A stretch of 64,000 nt of DNA from Typhlomys cinereus (lineage: Eukaryota > Chordata > Mammalia > Rodentia > Platacanthomyidae): NCBI GenBank assembly GCA_023101885.1, contig JALPQD010000027.1:3353967-3417966 (forward strand), given 5' to 3'. Numbering within the stretch: position 1 is the first letter of the stretch; the number at the start of each line of letters is the position of its first letter. This document shows positions 10,751 to 23,940 of this stretch, one piece after another. The notes under the pieces are model-generated. The model made no database searches. It saw only the letters and a list, made by a program, of their open reading frames with translations, and was not told where the DNA came from. Both the position numbers and the translations under genes were made by a program.

Positions 10751-13700
10751 ACTGTTTTGGCAACATATTCTTTTCATACCTTCAACCTCTTAGCTTTGTG
10801 TTGTTTATTATGCTTTAATTTAGTTCATGATAATTACTGCATTACCTAAATTTCATCTATTTTCTGAAAATATATTTTTTGAAATTATACCTAGCTATTT
10901 TATGACAAATGAAAATCAGCCTGAATAAATAGGTTATTTCCTTTTCTAAACTGATGCTATCTCATTTATTTCTTGTCTTAGTACAGGACAATTATGTGAT
11001 GGAGAAAGTCGATATTATTGCCATTCCTTTATGCTTTACAGGGGATCAGGGATGTGTCCAGCCAGTTCATATCACACCCATCCCACTTCCTCAGTGGAGG
11101 TCGCATCTTGTCTCCCTAGGATTATTTCTATCACTCACTGTCTCCCTTTCTAATTCGGCTCCCACAGACCATGAACTGATCATTACAAAACAGAAAGCTG
11201 TCTTATCAATCATAATGAAATCCTTTAATGCCCTTATATCATGCCAACATTCCTTTAGGTTAATTCCTATGCTGAGAAACAAGCTTTGTACAATCCCCCC
11301 ATACATCTTTTTTTCTATATAAAACCTACCAATCACTCATGCAAAGAAAGCATTCACTATTCATAAATTACATATTTGAAATTTGCCTACTTGTAACAAT
11401 TTATTGATAACTCCCAAATGAATGCCCATGGACTCTTCTGTCCTTTATGATGTAACTAACAGTGTGGATTGCCTGAGATGCCCATTCCCACCAAAGAGCA
11501 AAATAAGTAGAACTTGCTTTTTTTTTTTTTCTTATTCTCTCAACTTTAAACAGTGTCATTTTTGTGGTCAGTTTAATGCCACATTTTTCACATTTTTGCT
11601 AGCGATTTCACTGTTTAAATGGCCTTTTAAAATTGTTGTTGAAATACAGGCTAGTTCCCTAGTAAGGTTGTGATATGATTTAAAGAAAAAAATACATATG
11701 TTAGGTAAATTTCTTCCAAATATGAGCTCCATATTGTTGACCTCAAGTTCAACATAAATGAAATCAGCAGTATATTTCAAAGGAGGAGTCTTGGAACATA
11801 TTTCTGCACAAAGCATTTTCATATCATATTAAACTTAATAGTACTGTTTAGTAATTTCACTTATTAATAATCATATTTACTTTGATATTTTCATTATAAA
11901 ATGAGATAAATGAAGAAATAAGTTCATGTGGTTAGGCATTAAGGTTCAACATAGGAGAAAAGACATATCCTATCAAGCGAGTTATGAGAAGCATTCATTA
12001 TATTAAAGGTGACTTTGAAACACTAACAAGACTTAACAGTGTTTTCATATATAATACACAGATTATTCTCTGGCTGTATCCATGCATAAAGTACAGGGAC
12101 AGTGGTGATAATCTGTCTCCCAAGCAAAGACACATCAGCAGCACTTAGTACCTTATCCATTCAAATTTTGGCTTCCCAATATGAGTTCTCAGTTGAAATT
12201 AGAGCTAGCAAAAGAAATGGCTGATTCCAGGTCTGGAGTTTGAAAAGTATAAAATAGTCCTGGATTTGCTCATGCCAGAAACAAAAGAAACTCTCAGAGA
12301 TTTCTGGGGTCCAATGAAAAGTACAGGACAAAACTAAGGAATTTTGTGAAGGTGTTACCACTGGCACAATATACTAGTGCTGTGGTATCAAAGGAAAATG
12401 TAGCTGCAATGTTGGAAGCCACAGGTTGTGCCAAAATTCATGAGCATGATTTTAAATACATATAATGATTACCTTGGAGGATTTCGTAGTGCATAATATA
12501 TTCAGGACCAGGAATTGTCAAACATTTTCTGTAAAAACTACACAATAAATGTTTCATACTTTGAGATTTTACATTATGTTTCTTTTTCTTCTTCCTCTTC
12601 TTTCCTTTTCTCCTCTTTTACAAATATACATATTGTATTTTTTGATGGTTTGTTCTGTCAGTTCTCAGCATACCAACACTTTCTGGTACCAGATTCTCTT
12701 AGGCTCATGGCAACAGCCCACTTCTCCATACCAATTTCTTTTACAGTTACTCCACATTTTTGCCTATGAATTCATGACCAAATGGCTTAAGGGAGGAAAA
12801 TGGGATTTATTCTGTTTTAGGATTCTTGGCTACAGCTCATTTTCCAGCTTGACAGGAAAGCTCATATCAGCGCTAGATCCAAGGGACATATCTGCTGCTG
12901 AGAAAGGGACAGTAATATTCACTTGACTGATTTGTGTGTCTTGATTCTTTGCTTGTTTTTTTGATTATTTAGCATGGTGTTTTTCTTTGTGATTACTGTA
13001 AATCTTATTAAAATCTTATTATAAGAAGCTCTTTTGTATCTCAATATATTATAAATATAAAATCAGAGAGAATAAGATACTAATGAGATAACTTTGCATT
13101 TAAATTCTATCTCTTCCTGCATTTTTAATTTTTTATCTCATTTTACACCTTTCAGTGTTGCCTGTCTCTTCACATATCAATGGGTTTTGCTATTATTTTT
13201 CAGTATTTTGTCTACTGTCTATGTCTATGCCAAACATACAGATATTTTATACTTCATATGTACAATAGTTTAGGATTCTGGATTTGCTTAATTGCTTTTT
13301 ATTTCTTCATATTTGCTTATCTTTCAGTTTGAAGAACTTTCTTTAGCAATTTTATTTTGTAGGGAGGTCTGATGGAGATAATTTTCTCAACATTTTATCA
13401 GTCTTTAACTTCGCAAGTGTAGCTATGATGGGAAAAGTTTTTTTTTTGTACAGAGGAGAGTTTTCCTACATTCTATTTGCCTATAAGGTTTCTATGTGTT
13501 ACTTTTGTCCTCTGAAATGGTAAAAGTCTCCTCTTTACCTTTTTCCTGTGAGGACTTGCTTATAAAGGATTGGGCTGTGCTGGTTAAGTTAGTTCTTGCT
13601 GGTGACCTTTGACTTTCCTGGGTATTCATTTCCTCCTGTGGCCTGGGAGTTTGTTGTTAACATCAGTTTTTATACACTTTTCACACAATTGGCTCTCTTA

Positions 13701-14240
13701 GTCTTTATTGAGCTTCCACAGCCAAAGCATTTGTTCTTTTTAATATTGTTCCCAAGTTCCAACCATTCTTCAATTGTGTTTTTCTTCTTTGTTTTAAATA
13801 TACATTTTTAAATACTGTCTTCACAATTCCCCAATTTTTTTCATCTATTTTTTGATGACTGTATTTTTCAGTTGAATTATTTAAGTTCATAAATAGTTCT
13901 TTTCTCTTCATCAAGTTTCTCTGTTAAAGTACCAAAACATTCTTCAGCTTTGTTTTTGTTTTTTTCTAAAACTCATTTTCTTTAAAACTGTTGTTTTAAA
14001 TTCTCTATTTTAGATCCTTCTCATGTTGCTGACTATCTGATCAGTTTTGGAAATCTTATTTGTGAATTAGATGAGCTTAGAGTTTTCTACACACCTTTGA
14101 TGTTGTTGATTTGTGACATCGACACTGAAGGGTTAGAAATAAATAATAGTCTTGCTAATCTGGTTTCACTTTTCCTTTGACACTCTAGAAATTTTTCCCA
14201 AGAAATCTAACAGTTCCAAGAAATCATTTTGTGACTTCAT
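10751..14240. other. Intergenic sequence
   Basis: Mostly unique-looking AT-rich DNA with T-rich tracts at 11517-11531 and 13438-13448 and a CT tract near 12585-12610. The stretch 12090-12430 looks less AT-rich and could be an old retrocopy fragment, but every frame is broken and I could not name it. Confidence 0.4.
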
Positions 14241-14244
14241 AAAG

Positions 14245-14850
14245 TTTTTTCTCAATTTATTTATTTATTTATCTTTTAGCATTTAGTTTTATAAGCATAT
14301 TGATTACTAATCCCTGCTTCTCTCCACCTTCCCTCCCTCCCTCCTATTCACCTTCCTTCCCATTATCAATTTATTCCATTCCCACACACCCTCCCTACCT
14401 GACCGCTTCTATGGACTTCATGTCTTCTCTGGTTTGGCTACTCTTGGGGGGTTCAGGCCTCACTGGCTGTTTATTCTCTAGTTAAAAGTCACTTTCACTA
14501 TTTCAGCATGGCACCAGATCCAGGATTGCCAGCAGTTAATTTTGATGTATTATCTCTGTTTTAGTACCAGAGGGCTATCCAAGTGGAGCTTTGTTCTAAA
14601 GATTCTATTGGCATGCACTTCAGAAAGAACAGAGGAGTACCAAAAAGAGCTGTCTGCCCCAAGTCTCTCCCAGGCAGTAGAATAGAACCAGGTCACATCT
14701 TCGGTTCCTGATCTGTGTGAAGCAGTCTAGCATTATTCTTTGCTGTTTAAAAATCACACAATAGGCCCATAACCTGTCAAAACAGCACAACACTGTGTCA
14801 AATCTTGAGTCCACACTGTGGTGGACCACCAATTGCTAAAGTGGACTCAT
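14245..14850 (-). mobile_element. Decayed L1-like 3' region, minus strand
   Basis: It begins with a T-rich tail (TTTATTTATTTATC), followed by a C-rich segment (CCTTCCCTCCCTCCCTCC, the complement of the L1 G-rich tract) and 'TCTATGGACTTCATG'-type sequence seen in rodent L1 3' ends. Boundaries are approximate. Confidence 0.5.
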
Positions 14851-14955
14851 GTTCAACCTCTAGTAACTACAGATGATATAATGCAATGTAATAAAATGCT
14901 CATTTATCTATTGCCTTTTTTATTGTCTATTCTGCAAATATTAAAGTGAACTGTT

Positions 14956-15191
14956 GGGCTGGAGAAATGATTCAGTGGTTAAGCCTCTGCCTCATAAGCA
15001 GAAGTACCTGAGTCTGCAGCTCAGGTTACAAATGCCAAGTAGAAATGGCAGCAGCCTGCACTTCTGTATGTAGTAGGCGGAGCCTGGAAAATACCAGAAC
15101 AAAGCAAAAAAAAAAAAAAAAAAGAAGAGGAGCAAACCTAGAGGATTCCTGAATCACTTTTAGCCCTCCACAGATACACACGGTGCTCTCT

Positions 15192-15232
<41 letters not shown>

Positions 15233-15234
15233 CC
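14956..15234 (+). mobile_element. tRNA-derived SINE (B2-superfamily head), older copy
   Basis: It starts GGGCTGGAGAAATGATTCAG with a tRNA-like A box, then 'GTACCTGAGTCTGCAG' at the B-box position. The body is interrupted by an A18 tract and it ends in a long (CA)n. Imperfect flanking duplications AAGTGAACTGTT (14944-14955) and AAGTAAATTGTT (15235-15246) match at 10 of 12 positions. Confidence 0.8.
15193..15230. repeat. (CA)n microsatellite
   Basis: About 19 CA units in the tail of the SINE. The minus-strand frame reading repeated Cys-Val is an artefact of this tract. Confidence 0.95.
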
Positions 15235-15780
15235 AAGTAAATTGTTATTTTGTGGGTGAATTATGTATTATAAGAAAAGTATTATGTTTCTTTGATGTTA
15301 TTCTGTACCTTGAAATTGTATATGGTTTGTTAATTAAATTATAGAATTTAATTAGCTTTGACAAAAGAATATTTTGACTATTTCTATTTAAAATCACACA
15401 TACGCACGCACATACAAAAACAAACACATTCATGAAAGGGCAGGGAAGATATTTCCCTCTGGATTAGTGTGGGAAATGTCACTTGTTTTATTAATTACTA
15501 GGTAGACTATGATTTAAAACTACCTAGAAGTTTTTTTAATGCTACCTTCCTCATATTTTTTGTACTTTAAAACTCCTTGTTCTAAATACTCTCTGATGGA
15601 TTTTTGAAATTGCAATCATGTATGTGTCTCATATTTATTTTTGGTTTGCTTAACTCTATATGTTGTGGTTATTTTTATTTATTTAAATCTCAGCAGTCTT
15701 ATATTAAACCTTCAACAATATTTCTAAATGTTCAGCATACTGGTTTCCCACTATAACCTATTTTTGACATAAATATAAAA

Positions 15781-15985
15781 GTTTATGGAGAAATATGTGT
15801 TCAAATATAAGTCTGAAATGTACTAAGCCTTGAATAAAATCAGAATATTGAAGACTAATCCTATTTTAATGAGGTTTTAATGAATATTGCATATTTTGAC
15901 ATTTAGAGTCACTTAATGTAGTGGCTAGCACATAGTAAACCCTCAATTGATCCTGTCAAATATATTAATTATGTCTATAACTTAT
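15781..15985. repeat. Local duplication, copy 1
   Basis: Repeated at about 16040-16240 (offset 259 at the shared GTGTTCAAATATA). Shared blocks include AAAATCAGAATATTGAAGAC, TAATCCT and a MIR-like end with TAGCAC and AGTAA. Clear divergence shows it is old. Confidence 0.8.
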
Positions 15986-16039
15986 TTTATTGAATTTTAA
16001 ATTTTGCTTGTTTTATTATGTCTATAACTGTAAGCTCCA

Positions 16040-16240
16040 TTTTATGAAAACAAATGTGTTCAAATATAAATTTTGAAATATGCTAACTCGCATAAAATCA
16101 GAATATTGAAGACTAATCCTTTTTTAGTGAGGTCTTAATGAACATTGCATATTCTAATGCTTTAATTCACTTAACATAGTGACTAGCACTTAGTAAGCTC
16201 TCAATTAGTATTGTAAAATACATTGATTATCTGTAATTAC
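16040..16240. repeat. Local duplication, copy 2
   Basis: Second copy of the 15781-15985 segment in the same orientation. Differences include CTCGCATAAAATC against CCTTGAATAAAATC. Both copies end in a MIR 3'-end-like stretch. Confidence 0.8.
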
Positions 16241-16259
16241 AGCAATAGCAATGCAGGAT

Positions 16260-16645
16260 GTCTTTTTCCCACTTCTACCTAGTTCCTATGATCTTCCTTT
16301 TGACATGTATTTGCCTACATTTATAGTACCCTGCAAAAGATCTGGACTTAAATTCAATCAAATTGTAGTTTGCTACCCCTATACCTTAACATTTCACTAT
16401 TGCAGGAATGAGATTAGTTGCCAGATTAGTTGTTATTGTAGCTGAAGTACTCGCAGCTGTGTAAGACTGTTAATTCCCTTCATAGCCTTCATCACACCTT
16501 TTGGCACTAAGAAGGCTAGCTGGTAAGGAGAAAGCCTCCTTATCCAGGCCAGCTTGGTTTTCTTCCCTCCGTCTGTGTGGTATCTTCAGCAACAGAGTCT
16601 TACTATCATGTTCTGGAAGGCAACCAAGAGCAATGGTAAACGCCT
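16260..16645 (-). mobile_element. Second copy of the L1-like 3' non-coding repeat, minus strand
   Basis: It parallels 3766-4155: 'CCCTGCAAAAGATCTGGACTTAAAT' against 'CCCTGCCGAAAGTCAGGCCTTAAAT', and 'CAACAGAGTCTTACTATCA...GGCAACCAAGAGCAATG'. Family naming is by resemblance. Confidence 0.5.
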
Positions 16646-17089
16646 ATATTGTTTTGGAGGGCTTTTGAGACTCTGACTAAATTGTTCATTAGGAGGTGTC
16701 ACATACCTGATACTGGGAAATTCATTTAATTTCATGGCTTCTGGTAGGAGCATTTTGGCATAATTACTATTTTCTCTTTTCTTTCCATCTTTGTGTTCCC
16801 CTGTATAGAGGAAATTAGTTAACACTTTTTTGTATCATATTTTAATAGACATTATATAAAAGGTTTCTTTTACTGTATCTTAAATCCTTAGTATTAATTA
16901 ATTTTCATAATTTTATTTTATATGTTAGTGGATTTTTAATTTACTTTTTGGTATTACATATATATAAATTTTGTGAATTTATGACACTTCCATTCCCCAA
17001 TTCCAGTCCTACACCATCTCTTTCCCCTTATAATCATCCATCTTTCCTGTGAAACTTAATATTAATTTTTCACTCCTCACCTTCATCGT

Positions 17090-17440
17090 AAAATATATAT
17101 TCATTGGTACATAAATGTCTGTGTGTATTTGCCTGTGGATGTGAGCACATGTGTGTAGTGTTATACATATGAATATGGACTCCACAGGCTGACACAAGAA
17201 GTCATCTTTCACTGATTTATGCACCTTACTGACTTTGAGTGTGGACATTTAAACCCAGAACTTGCTCATCGGGTTATTCTGGATAGTCAATGTGTTTGGG
17301 GGATTCTCAAAATCCTCATTTCCAGGCTGGAATTACTGGTGGATTGCCGTGTCCATCCTAGGGATCTGGGGATTCCAGCTCTACTTGTTTTGCTTGCATG
17401 GCAAGAGTTTTAACTGCTGAGCCATCTCCTGAGCCCCACC
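17090..17440 (-). mobile_element. tRNA-derived SINE, minus strand, old
   Basis: It ends in GCTGAGCCATCTCCTGAGCCCC, the reverse of the SINE head. A GTGTGTATTTG-rich segment at the left is the reversed CA-rich tail. The body is diverged, so the left boundary is approximate. Confidence 0.6.
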
Positions 17441-17449
17441 AAAATGTTA

Positions 17450-20400
17450 AGTTTAGATTAAAAAATACTCACGTAAATATAACAAATGATATTTATAATA
17501 TGTCCTTTCTTTGATTAAAAATACTTTAGTGACAGTTCATCTTTTGTCTTGTGGAAAATGATACTGTTTTCAAAATTTTCAAAATTTTCAAAGTAAAGTC
17601 AAATTGGAACCTGTTACACGTGTTACCCAGCAATCTCTACATTTAATTGCTTTCAAAGATAAGATTCAGGAACTGTTTTACCTTTAAATTTTTGAAATAG
17701 CAAATTTAACATGTAAACTATTAATAACGATTTTGCTAGAACTAAATTATTTTGAAGTTCAATTTCTCTCTCTGACACGTTGGACAGGTTAGTTCATATT
17801 CCTGTTGTGTTAAGCTCTGGAAAAAATGAATACAATATTTGAGGTTGCCTTTTCTCCTATGTTCTTTTTTTGTACTGTAAATTACGTATTTCATAAAAGA
17901 TTGCTGCAAAGGAGTTGTTTTAATTCTGAAAATTGGGCCTTTCCACAAGTTTAACCACTACAATTCTCTAGCTAAAATCTTATCTTTTGAAGTACACAAA
18001 GACACGAGTCCCCATGTTTATTTCCAACTTTCTATTTGTGGATCTGTGGGTATTCTGCACTGGTTCTTCTGGGGATGACCTTGGGGCCATCCCCAGCGAG
18101 ACATTGGGGAGTTTTAGAGCAGCTCCTTGCAAGACTGACATGTCTATTAGGGCAGAGATAGTCTTTAATCTGTAACTCTACTGTGATCACATTTCCATTA
18201 ATCTTGTTCATCACTGTATTTTATTGATGCTTCCTAATATCTTCAAATAAATTATGCTCTTGTGCCAAGAATGACTGCACCATACTGTTTTTATTGGTTT
18301 ACCATTGTCCCTGGGGAACTGAGTAAGAGCTGTGCTTTTGAGATTGCTGTTAAGTGAAAGTTAATTCTGGATCCTGAGAGAAAAATGTTGAAAGTATATA
18401 AAAAAGAAAAATTTTAAAAAGAAGGGCTTCCTTTAAGAAAACAATTTCTTTAATCTCACTATTCAAATTCTTACAACGTCCAAATGAACTATGTTATATG
18501 ATCCTTATAAGTGCATCCAAATCAGGAGACCCAAGTGAAGAATCACTTACATCCAGAGAGAATTAGATCATCCAAAGGATTAATTTGCTGAAATGTGATT
18601 TTATGGAAGTAGACAGGATTTTGGCTAAGAAATATCTTCTACCATCCTAGTTCTCACAGATTTATATATTTCTGGATCATTTTGGGGGCACAAACAATCT
18701 CCAGTATCAACTGACTTAATAAATCCTTTTTAGCAAAGAGAATGAAATTGCTACTTTGTGAATCTTATTCCAGTAACACAGAACAATGACCAGGTTATGG
18801 TTAAAACTTTAGCATCTTTTAAAGTACTTTTTGTCATTGATGCATATGATGAAATACAAAGTCACCCATTTTAAAGAAAAGTGGACTTATATTTGTCCTG
18901 TTCAGATCATTTGTGGCTGCTTAAGAAACATTTATTGTTTAATTCTAACAGGAAACAAATCTCTTTCACAGTGATTTTGACAACATTAATATAAAAATGA
19001 GTAGTTCATTTTATAAGGTAGGGATTATGGTTTACTTTTTCTCCTTTTTTAGTAATGATTTAGAATTCTTTCTTCCTCCAAGACCTCAGTTCAACTTGCC
19101 TGCATCTTACATCTGGACCTGAACCCTGTGCAGAGAGTCTGTGAGCTCCACAGGTAATATTCAAAGGCAATGCAGTGACTGCTCCACAGCTAGGAATCCT
19201 CTGGGATGGGATCAGTTTCTCTAACCATCCTAAATTAGATTTTTGGGAAAAATCCATTTGATAACTCTGTTCTATTAACTCAGATAGAACAATGTTTAAA
19301 GGACACCCACATAATTGCCTTATTAAAATTGATGAGAGAACAGAAGCAATGCTTTTTAATCTCCATCTCCGATTAAATATAGAATGGAGGAGTTACTAGA
19401 GGAAATGATGCTTATGTATCTGACATAGGAAATGAAGACATTGCTTACTTTCTGAGAAGGATAATCAAAACTTTTTAAAAAATGTATAAAAATAACTAAT
19501 ATCTTCAAAAGATGGTTAAGAAATCCCAGTCAAGGGCATATAATATTAAAAATTTTTCATATTTTAATGTTTTATTGAAATAAAGTATATGCACATAAAA
19601 CTTGCCTAAGTATACAAACAGCAAATTATCTTTAAATAAGTGAGTAGACCCATTCTATCCTTTGTTGATACATCAGAAACTAAAGGTAAAATATTTAGAA
19701 ATATCAACTCATATAATGATAAAATAATTATGTTGATATAGATTGTACTTATACAATTTATTATTATAATATATTCTACAAAAGTGAAAAGAGTAGCATT
19801 ATTGTGTGTTTTTGCAAACCTGTTTAATATATGTATTTTATACATATAAAAGTATCTGTCTTTTGTATCAACTTTTAAATTTAAATCATTATATTATTTG
19901 TTTGAATTCTGTGAAGTGAATGCTATCTTATTTAGATATGTACTTGGAAAGGGAAGATTGTTTTTTATTTACTTTTTTGATAATTGTTGTTCTGGAATTC
20001 TTATTCGATTTGCTGGAGAAAATCAAGTGGTAATTTCCTATGGGCATGTTTTAACTATCGACTGAAATTGGATTCCTGAGCTTCTGAAGACTGAACACTG
20101 ATAATCGTTGGGTTGTAAGTCATTTCATTATATAGCTACAGCAGACTTTATTATGCATGTGCTGTTCCCATTTGGGTTAATTACTGAGAAAGCCATCCTT
20201 TCGCTGCTGCTCTACTGTGCTGCCTCCATGCATCTATTTCTAGCATCTATAAAAATATACGTGGTACATCAACATTGTAATGCTCAGCAAAGTCTTACTA
20301 CAGGTTTGATAATATTCTACATATAGTCAATCAATTTCTTCACTCTTTTTTCTTAATTATTTTCTCTCTTTTTTTGACTGTTTGCGTTACCATACAGATT

Positions 20401-22100
20401 TCAGAAACTTAGTAACTTTGCTGTTGTTCTCTTTGCCTTGTCTTACAAAACATTAATTAGAGTCTTTCCTGGGTCTTAGATTGTTGGAAGGTGGTGGCTT
20501 ACTGGACTGGTGAACAATCTTCCTTTAACAATTTTGCTGATTTAGTGAATGTTGCAGTTTGCTTGTTACCAATAAATTAACAGTGAAAAAGCTTAGGAAG
20601 GCCAAGGGGATCACAATGCTCCATTTCAGTGTACAGAACAGTATAGAAGGAGGGTTGATAAGAACACCAGGAATGAAGAGAATTGGCCACACCATATCCA
20701 CAGGTATTGCTGAGAGAAGGGTAAACCTCCTTTGCCAGACTGCAGGTTCATTCAAGAATACCAAAGTATGTCAAACTACTGAACTAGCTCCCTCCCTGTT
20801 ATAACATTCCCAGGGAATAACCCCAATTACTATGGACTGGGTCTTCTCATGCCAATTAGATACTAACTTGCGGTCTTGGTTAGGGCTTGCCTTAACTGCT
20901 GATTCTCCACAGATGTGCCAAACAAAACTCATCCTGCAATTGTAAAGTTGATACTTGTATCTAACTAACACAGGGGACTACAGTTTCTTTTTCTATTCTG
21001 TGAATTTCTTACACTTAATTCTCTATTTTAATAAAGTTTACTATCATATTTTTTAAAGAGAATTCAGGTCATCTGGATCAGTGACAATTCTGTTTCTTCT
21101 TTAAATCATGTCATTTGTTTGCCTTTAAAAAACTGATTAGAAAAATTCTCAAAGAAAGTCTTAAATTCAATCAACAGCTTTAGATGGCATTGCCTAATTC
21201 CAAAGTATAAAAGAAAGGTTTCTTCATTAAGTTTACATAGGATAAGGATGATAAGGATCTTTTGTGAAAATCCTACCATACTCCTGGTTTACAAAACTCT
21301 TTATGTCATGAATGTGAATGTTATCAAATTAGTTTTTGACACCTCCAATAGTAGTTTGTTTTTATATTCTGTCTTTGAAAATAATCATTTCTTTATTTAA
21401 TGAGAACATTTTTGATAGATACTATACATAAGGTAAGTAGGAATTTGATAGGGCAAGGATGAATAGAACAAAGGGTCTGGATAGATGCAAATAAGTTGTA
21501 GGTTTCAAGATAATTAAGTTCACTAGTTTGGTATTACATAAAATGAATAAAAGAGAGAATTAAGTTTTGTCTTATAATTGCTTGTTAAAATTAACATAGT
21601 TTTACTTATATTTGCAGTAACTTTTTTCCAGAAACATCAAAAAAATTTTTGCATGTTTTCTTAAATTTTTTGTGAAATTTAATTTTTCTATTTTTCTAAG
21701 TCTTTGTTTCAACTTTACATAATCTTATCGATTAATTTATTATTTTCACTTATTGTACTTTTACAATCTTTAATTTCATAATCTACTTTTATGGTTCTTG
21801 TTTATAGCCACACTTTTAATTTAGCAACTTTTTTCAAATATAAGCTTTGTTTTTAGAAAGTCTGGAACATTTTACCAAGACATAATCCTTTGATGCAGTC
21901 CATTCAAGACTAGTTTGATATACAGAGGCCTATTGATCGTTGAGGAACCAGTATGTAAATGTTTGATGGCTATTCAGGGAAATGGTATTAGAAGCTGTAG
22001 TGTGGCAGCAGAGTGTATCTCATCACTACATATGCATGTAGCTTAAAAGCTCATCTTTTTGTTTGGGAAATAAAATAGTAAATCATTCACAGAATTAAAT
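17450..22100. other. Intergenic sequence
   Basis: Long AT-rich stretch without recognisable exons. The segment 20530-20990 is less AT-rich and could be an old retroelement end. The open frame 20559-20804 shows no domain and lacks any gene context. Confidence 0.45.
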
Positions 22101-22109
22101 AAGGAATTA

Positions 22110-22735
22110 AAAATTTTAGCAGTGTCTATCTTTCTGCATGAGGGATACCTTTGAATGCAATTTCATACATTTATCAGCATATTTCATTAATTCATTTCTT
22201 TTTCTTGATTGCCATATAGCATTCCATCATGTATATATATACCACATTTTCACTACCCAAATTTACTGTTGAACATCCAGGCAGATTACATTTCTTTGAT
22301 ATTGTGAATACGGTTGCAATGAACATGATATACATGTGTCTCTGCAACAATATGCAGCATTTTTTGGGAATATTTCTAAAAGTGATATCGCTGGTTTACA
22401 TGGTAGTTTGATTTTTTAACTTTTTTAAGAACCTCCTCACTGATCTCCAAAGGGGTTCATAAGTTTGGATTCCTATCAGGAATGAATGAGGTAGGCTTTG
22501 TCCTAGCATTACCACAAGAATTTGTTATTATTTATGTTTTGTATTTTAGACATTCTGACTTGGGAAATATGATATTTCAGGGTAGTTTTAATTTGTACTT
22601 TGCTAATGGCTAGGAGGTAGATCATTGTTTAAGATATTTGTTAGAATTTGTGTGTAAAGAGTTTCTTTTTAGTTCCAAGATCCATTTTTAAATTGTGTCA
22701 ATTCCCATTAATATTTATTGTTTTGAGATTTGTAT
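22110..22735 (-). mobile_element. L1 ORF2 3' end, inverted 5' part of a twin-primed insertion
   Basis: Read on the minus strand, it contains 'CCATTAGCAAAGTACAAATTAAAAC', then '...AAAGCCTACCTCATTC' and 'TGTGGTATATATATACATGATGGAATGCTATATGGCAATCAAG'. These are decayed versions of the L1 ORF2 end seen at 6560-7000. It abuts a plus-strand L1 3' UTR at about 22740. Confidence 0.8.
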
Positions 22736-22739
22736 ACTA

Positions 22740-23940
22740 ATATTAGACCTCATGTTCTCCCTTATAAGTAGATGTTAGCATCGAACACTCAGAATGCTAT
22801 ATGTATATGGAAATTTTATAACACCCATAAACTACAAAAAAAATGAGTCAGGAGGTAGAGGAAGAACCTAAAGGAGTAAAAACAAAAAAATCAAGCAAAT
22901 AGATAAATAATGTAGTTATTGAGGGAGTTTTAAAGAGAGGAAAGAAAGGGAATATGATAAAGTAAGTCGTGAGGGAGGAGTGAATGGCTGGGAGAGGGAA
23001 ACAGTCAAAGATATCACCCAACTATGAATGCTTCAAGCTACAACTCTAGTAAAAAGGATCCAGTGGACAATCCTCAGACAATCAGTTACTCTCTGAAGGG
23101 GTTTCAGGCTCCCCTTACCTATCAAAGAACATATTCCTAGTAATATAAGCCTGTCCAAATTGCAGAGGAAGGGGAGAAAATGAATACCAAAAGGAACTGA
23201 ATTCTTAGTGTTAGTTCTTGATAACAAACTATCACCTAAACACTTCTTTTCATAGCCCTAGATAAGGAAGGCTCTCAAAACTCAACTAAGATGCATCCTA
23301 TTGAAATGGAAGTTTAGAGGCTAGAACCACAACTGGACAAAGTACAAAATATAGGTAACTCTGGAATGCTCAACACTAATCAGGCTATGAAAATTACTCC
23401 ATATCCCACGGCTCATGGCACCTGGAAGAAGAGGGATTGATAAGATTGTAAGAGCCTAGAGGTGGGGAGGAATATTGCTTATTATGGCATTCCATTCAGG
23501 ACAGGGCTACTACACTCAGAAGCTCACTGCAATGAGATCTACTTCCTCTAGTCCTTCACAAAGGCTGACAAATCAACATTCCTCCACGGATGAGTGAGGA
23601 TCTCAGAAAAAACAACTATGCAAAGAGAATCTCTATGCCAACAGAATCACTGGGGCAGGTGCTGGACAAAGGAAGTGGAGCTTCCCCATCCATAGTTCTG
23701 CCAATTGGAGGGTCATTTGCACTACCATGGATGTCTGGACTCGTGCCAGTACAGGTTCCCATAAAAAGGCCTGTGGCCCACACTTGTAAAGGGACATGAG
23801 ACTGAGAGGAATATGGCTGTATTGCAGACCATAAGGCAAGATGGGAGAGGGGTTCAAGGGGAAAGGGTAGAGGGCAAGGACATATACTCATTCCATTTAT
23901 TTATTAAAAACTTTAAGAAAATTATCAATAAATAAAATTG
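22740..23940 (+). mobile_element. L1 3' UTR, direct part of the twin-primed insertion
   Basis: It begins with CATGTTCTCCCTTATAAGTA, the L1 sequence just beyond the ORF2 end. It continues with the 3' UTR stretch 'GAAGAGGGATTGATAAGATTGTAAGAGCC' and ends in an A-rich tail (AATAAATAAAATTGG). ORFs at 23590-23891 lie in this UTR and are not genes. Confidence 0.85.

Noticed and set aside
12090..12430. Possible processed pseudogene
   Set aside because: The segment looks less AT-rich than its flanks, but every frame has stops and I could not match it to any protein.
23590..23891. Overlapping frames on both strands that look protein-like
   Set aside because: They lie in L1 3' UTR sequence.
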